Source: an uncultured Flavobacteriales bacterium (GTDB lineage: Bacteria > Bacteroidota > Bacteroidia > Flavobacteriales > JBLHRE01). From it: 64,000 nt of DNA. Below, piece by piece: positions 62,564-64,000 of this stretch. The stretch is from assembly GCA_937139155.1 (NCBI GenBank), contig CAKZPI010000011.1, positions 1 through 64,000 of the forward strand, given 5' to 3'. The position numbers and the translations under genes were made by a program. Numbering within the stretch: position 1 is the first letter of the stretch; the number at the start of each line of letters is the position of its first letter. Below the pieces are notes generated by a model that was not told where the DNA came from, did no database searches, and saw only the letters and a list, made by a program, of their open reading frames with translations.

Positions 62564-64000
62564 TTATTGTTTGGCAATTTTCCGCATAAGCCGGTTACCG
62601 TCTACTTCAATTAAAACCAAATAAATTCCATTGGCCAAATTCCTAAGGTCAAATTGCCCGGTAGCGGCAGACGGGACTTCATCCAGAACCTGGCGTCCAT
62701 CCACAGAGAAAACCTGAAGCCGGGCCTTTTTAAATTCGGATGGAATCTCATAGTGAAAAAGCCCATTGCTCGGATTTGGATAAAGGCTCCATGTAAAAGC
62801 TTCCTGTTCAATGATTGAAATGCTTTGGGTAGAGAAGCTGTACCTTGGGTAATGCATGTTTTTTGGGTTTGCATTCACATTCATGGTTTCAAATTGCTTA
62901 CTACCTTGAAGGCTAATGTGAACCTCAGAATCAAGCCAGTTTGCGGCATCCGCCTTGAGCGGTATACTTACCCAAGCTACCTCTTTGTAAATTTGTCTTT
63001 TTATTTGATTTGCTGGGGCGCCTCCGCTGTGAACCAGGTCGTTGTAATGAGGGTTTAAGGTTTCATCACTGCCTTGGTACTTTGACTTCATGATGTAAAT
63101 AAAATGCCTTCCGCCAAGCATGGGAGGGCTTAGAAAGTTCGTAGAATCATGAATTCTGGAGGTAGGGTTAAAGACCATATCGGTTCCGTTGTTTAGCGGA
63201 TCTGAAGAGTTTTCACCAAACATAATGTTAAGGCGTTCGCCCGATTCCATATTCACCGCATACCCGGGAAACCAAGACCAACCTGTATTTGTATTGGTGA
63301 CGGCTCCGTTTTTATCAACGGAGGCTGACCTTCGGAGGTCGTACTTTCTTGCTCCGCCAATGGTTGTACTAATATTTTCTCCGGTTTCAACCACAGGCAC
63401 CCGGGTCCATAAGCTTTGATCGGAAGTAAGTACAATGCGTACAGAAGGAGTGGTATTCAATTTATTCAGGGATTGAAACAGATCCCACCCTGGTCCGCCG
63501 CCAATGGTTTTCGGGGTCGAAAGGGTATCAAATAAATCGGTAGAAACCACCCGGTAGGGAGCAAATCTTCCGTTGGCAAAGCGTTTTTCAAAGGCTTCAT
63601 TCGGGTCAGGCCCATAATTGGGCAAATGGTAATCAAAGCCAGTACGGATCCAATTGCTTCCATAAAAGGGTAGATCATCGTCTTTTAGGAAATCAATCCA
63701 TTTAGGGTTTCCTAAATAATGCACCCAACCATCTAAGGGAGTCATATTGGCCTGGTCAAAAGCCTTGGTTTGCACCCAAAGGTTGTATTGAGGCAGGAAG
63801 ATGTCTTGATCTTGATTCGGTGAGATGTTTCCGAAAACCGTATCTACGGTGCCTAGTTTGATCAATATCCATTCTAGGTCGTTTCCCTTTGGGCGGACTC
63901 TGATTTCATAATTGCCTGAGGGCACTGAGCTTGGATCAAAAGTATAAACCTGAATGGGTCCGGCACCTGATTTATAGGTGATTTCATTGGCGGCAAAACT
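62564..64000 (-). CDS. T9SS type A sorted surface protein, N-terminus cut by window edge
   Basis: The frame stays open to the last base of the window, so the 5' end is missing; at least 478 codons are present. It repeats the C-terminal half of its neighbour: matching blocks include SLWTRVPVVETGE, IGGARKYDLRRSAS, WSWFPGYAVNMESGERL, MFGENSSDPLNNGTDMVFNP and GGRHFIYIM. The end has the type A sorting domain (LYPNPSNGLFHYEIP, VFSVDGRQVL, GIYLVLIEVDGNRLMRK). It lies 42 bp upstream of the paralog on the same strand, so they are one operon. Confidence 0.85.
   Translation of the reverse strand, partial: SFAANEITYKSGAGPIQVYTFDPSSVPSGNYEIRVRPKGNDLEWILIKLGTVDTVFGNISPNQDQDIFLPQYNLWVQTKAFDQANMTPLDGWVHYLGNPKWIDFLKDDDLPFYGSNWIRTGFDYHLPNYGPDPNEAFEKRFANGRFAPYRVVSTDLFDTLSTPKTIGGGPGWDLFQSLNKLNTTPSVRIVLTSDQSLWTRVPVVETGENISTTIGGARKYDLRRSASVDKNGAVTNTNTGWSWFPGYAVNMESGERLNIMFGENSSDPLNNGTDMVFNPTSRIHDSTNFLSPPMLGGRHFIYIMKSKYQGSDETLNPHYNDLVHSGGAPANQIKRQIYKEVAWVSIPLKADAANWLDSEVHISLQGSKQFETMNVNANPKNMHYPRYSFSTQSISIIEQEAFTWSLYPNPSNGLFHYEIPSEFKKARLQVFSVDGRQVLDEVPSAATGQFDLRNLANGIYLVLIEVDGNRLMRKIAKQ

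Overview
The window reads as chromosome of a Bacteroidota bacterium, most likely a marine Flavobacteriales outside the core Flavobacteriaceae (the family level is inference). Reasons: TonB receptors with carboxypeptidase-like N-terminal domains, type IX secretion (T9SS) and gliding C-terminal domains, DUF5686, DUF5723 and DUF4296 proteins, and promoters with the Bacteroidota -7 box TAnnTTTG rather than a sigma70 -10/-35 pair.

Positions 1-8,600 are accessory. A metal module (small Cys-rich DUF6660-like protein, TonB receptor, CDF-like transporter with an HMA-like domain) is followed by a RelE/HigA-type toxin-antitoxin pair, a Fic protein and an orphan lipoprotein. Long imperfect palindromes resembling integron attC sites separate these units. 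Around them, and again at 15.07-15.64 kb behind a tRNA gene, lie noncoding clusters of 7-bp and 8-bp tandem repeats, similar in style to cyanobacterial STRR elements. No integrase or transposase gene is visible.

Positions 8.6-54.8 kb are mostly housekeeping. The order is: dusB; rbfA-methyltransferase-lolC; an MsbA-type exporter with methylmalonyl-CoA epimerase; a HAD phosphatase; tRNA-Met(CAT); riboflavin synthase; a gliding-type secreted protein; lepA-yebC-acyl-CoA carboxylase; a two-component system; kbl; an Nfu Fe-S carrier; a 2TM/DinB/TetR operon; 2-oxoglutarate dehydrogenase E1/E2; a J-domain membrane protein; an MMPL transporter, rfbA and a prenyl synthase in one overlapping operon; DUF5686; and the translation block rplM-rpsI-rpsB-tsf, then pyrH-frr. 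After these come a polyprenol-phosphate sugar transferase with dihydroorotase, DUF5723 and DUF4296 envelope proteins, an epimerase, an ATL protein with trmB, and a glycosyltransferase.

Positions 53.1-59.1 kb form a likely regulated unit. PhoB/PhoR-type regulators diverge from a large TonB receptor and a beta-helix lipoprotein, with TTAACA direct repeats 11 bp apart between them. The window ends in two tandem paralogous giant T9SS-sorted proteins, the second cut by the window edge.

Many genes here have a -7 box ending only 4-7 nt before the start codon, which implies leaderless or nearly leaderless mRNAs. Several start codons were moved inward from the longest reading frame for this reason.
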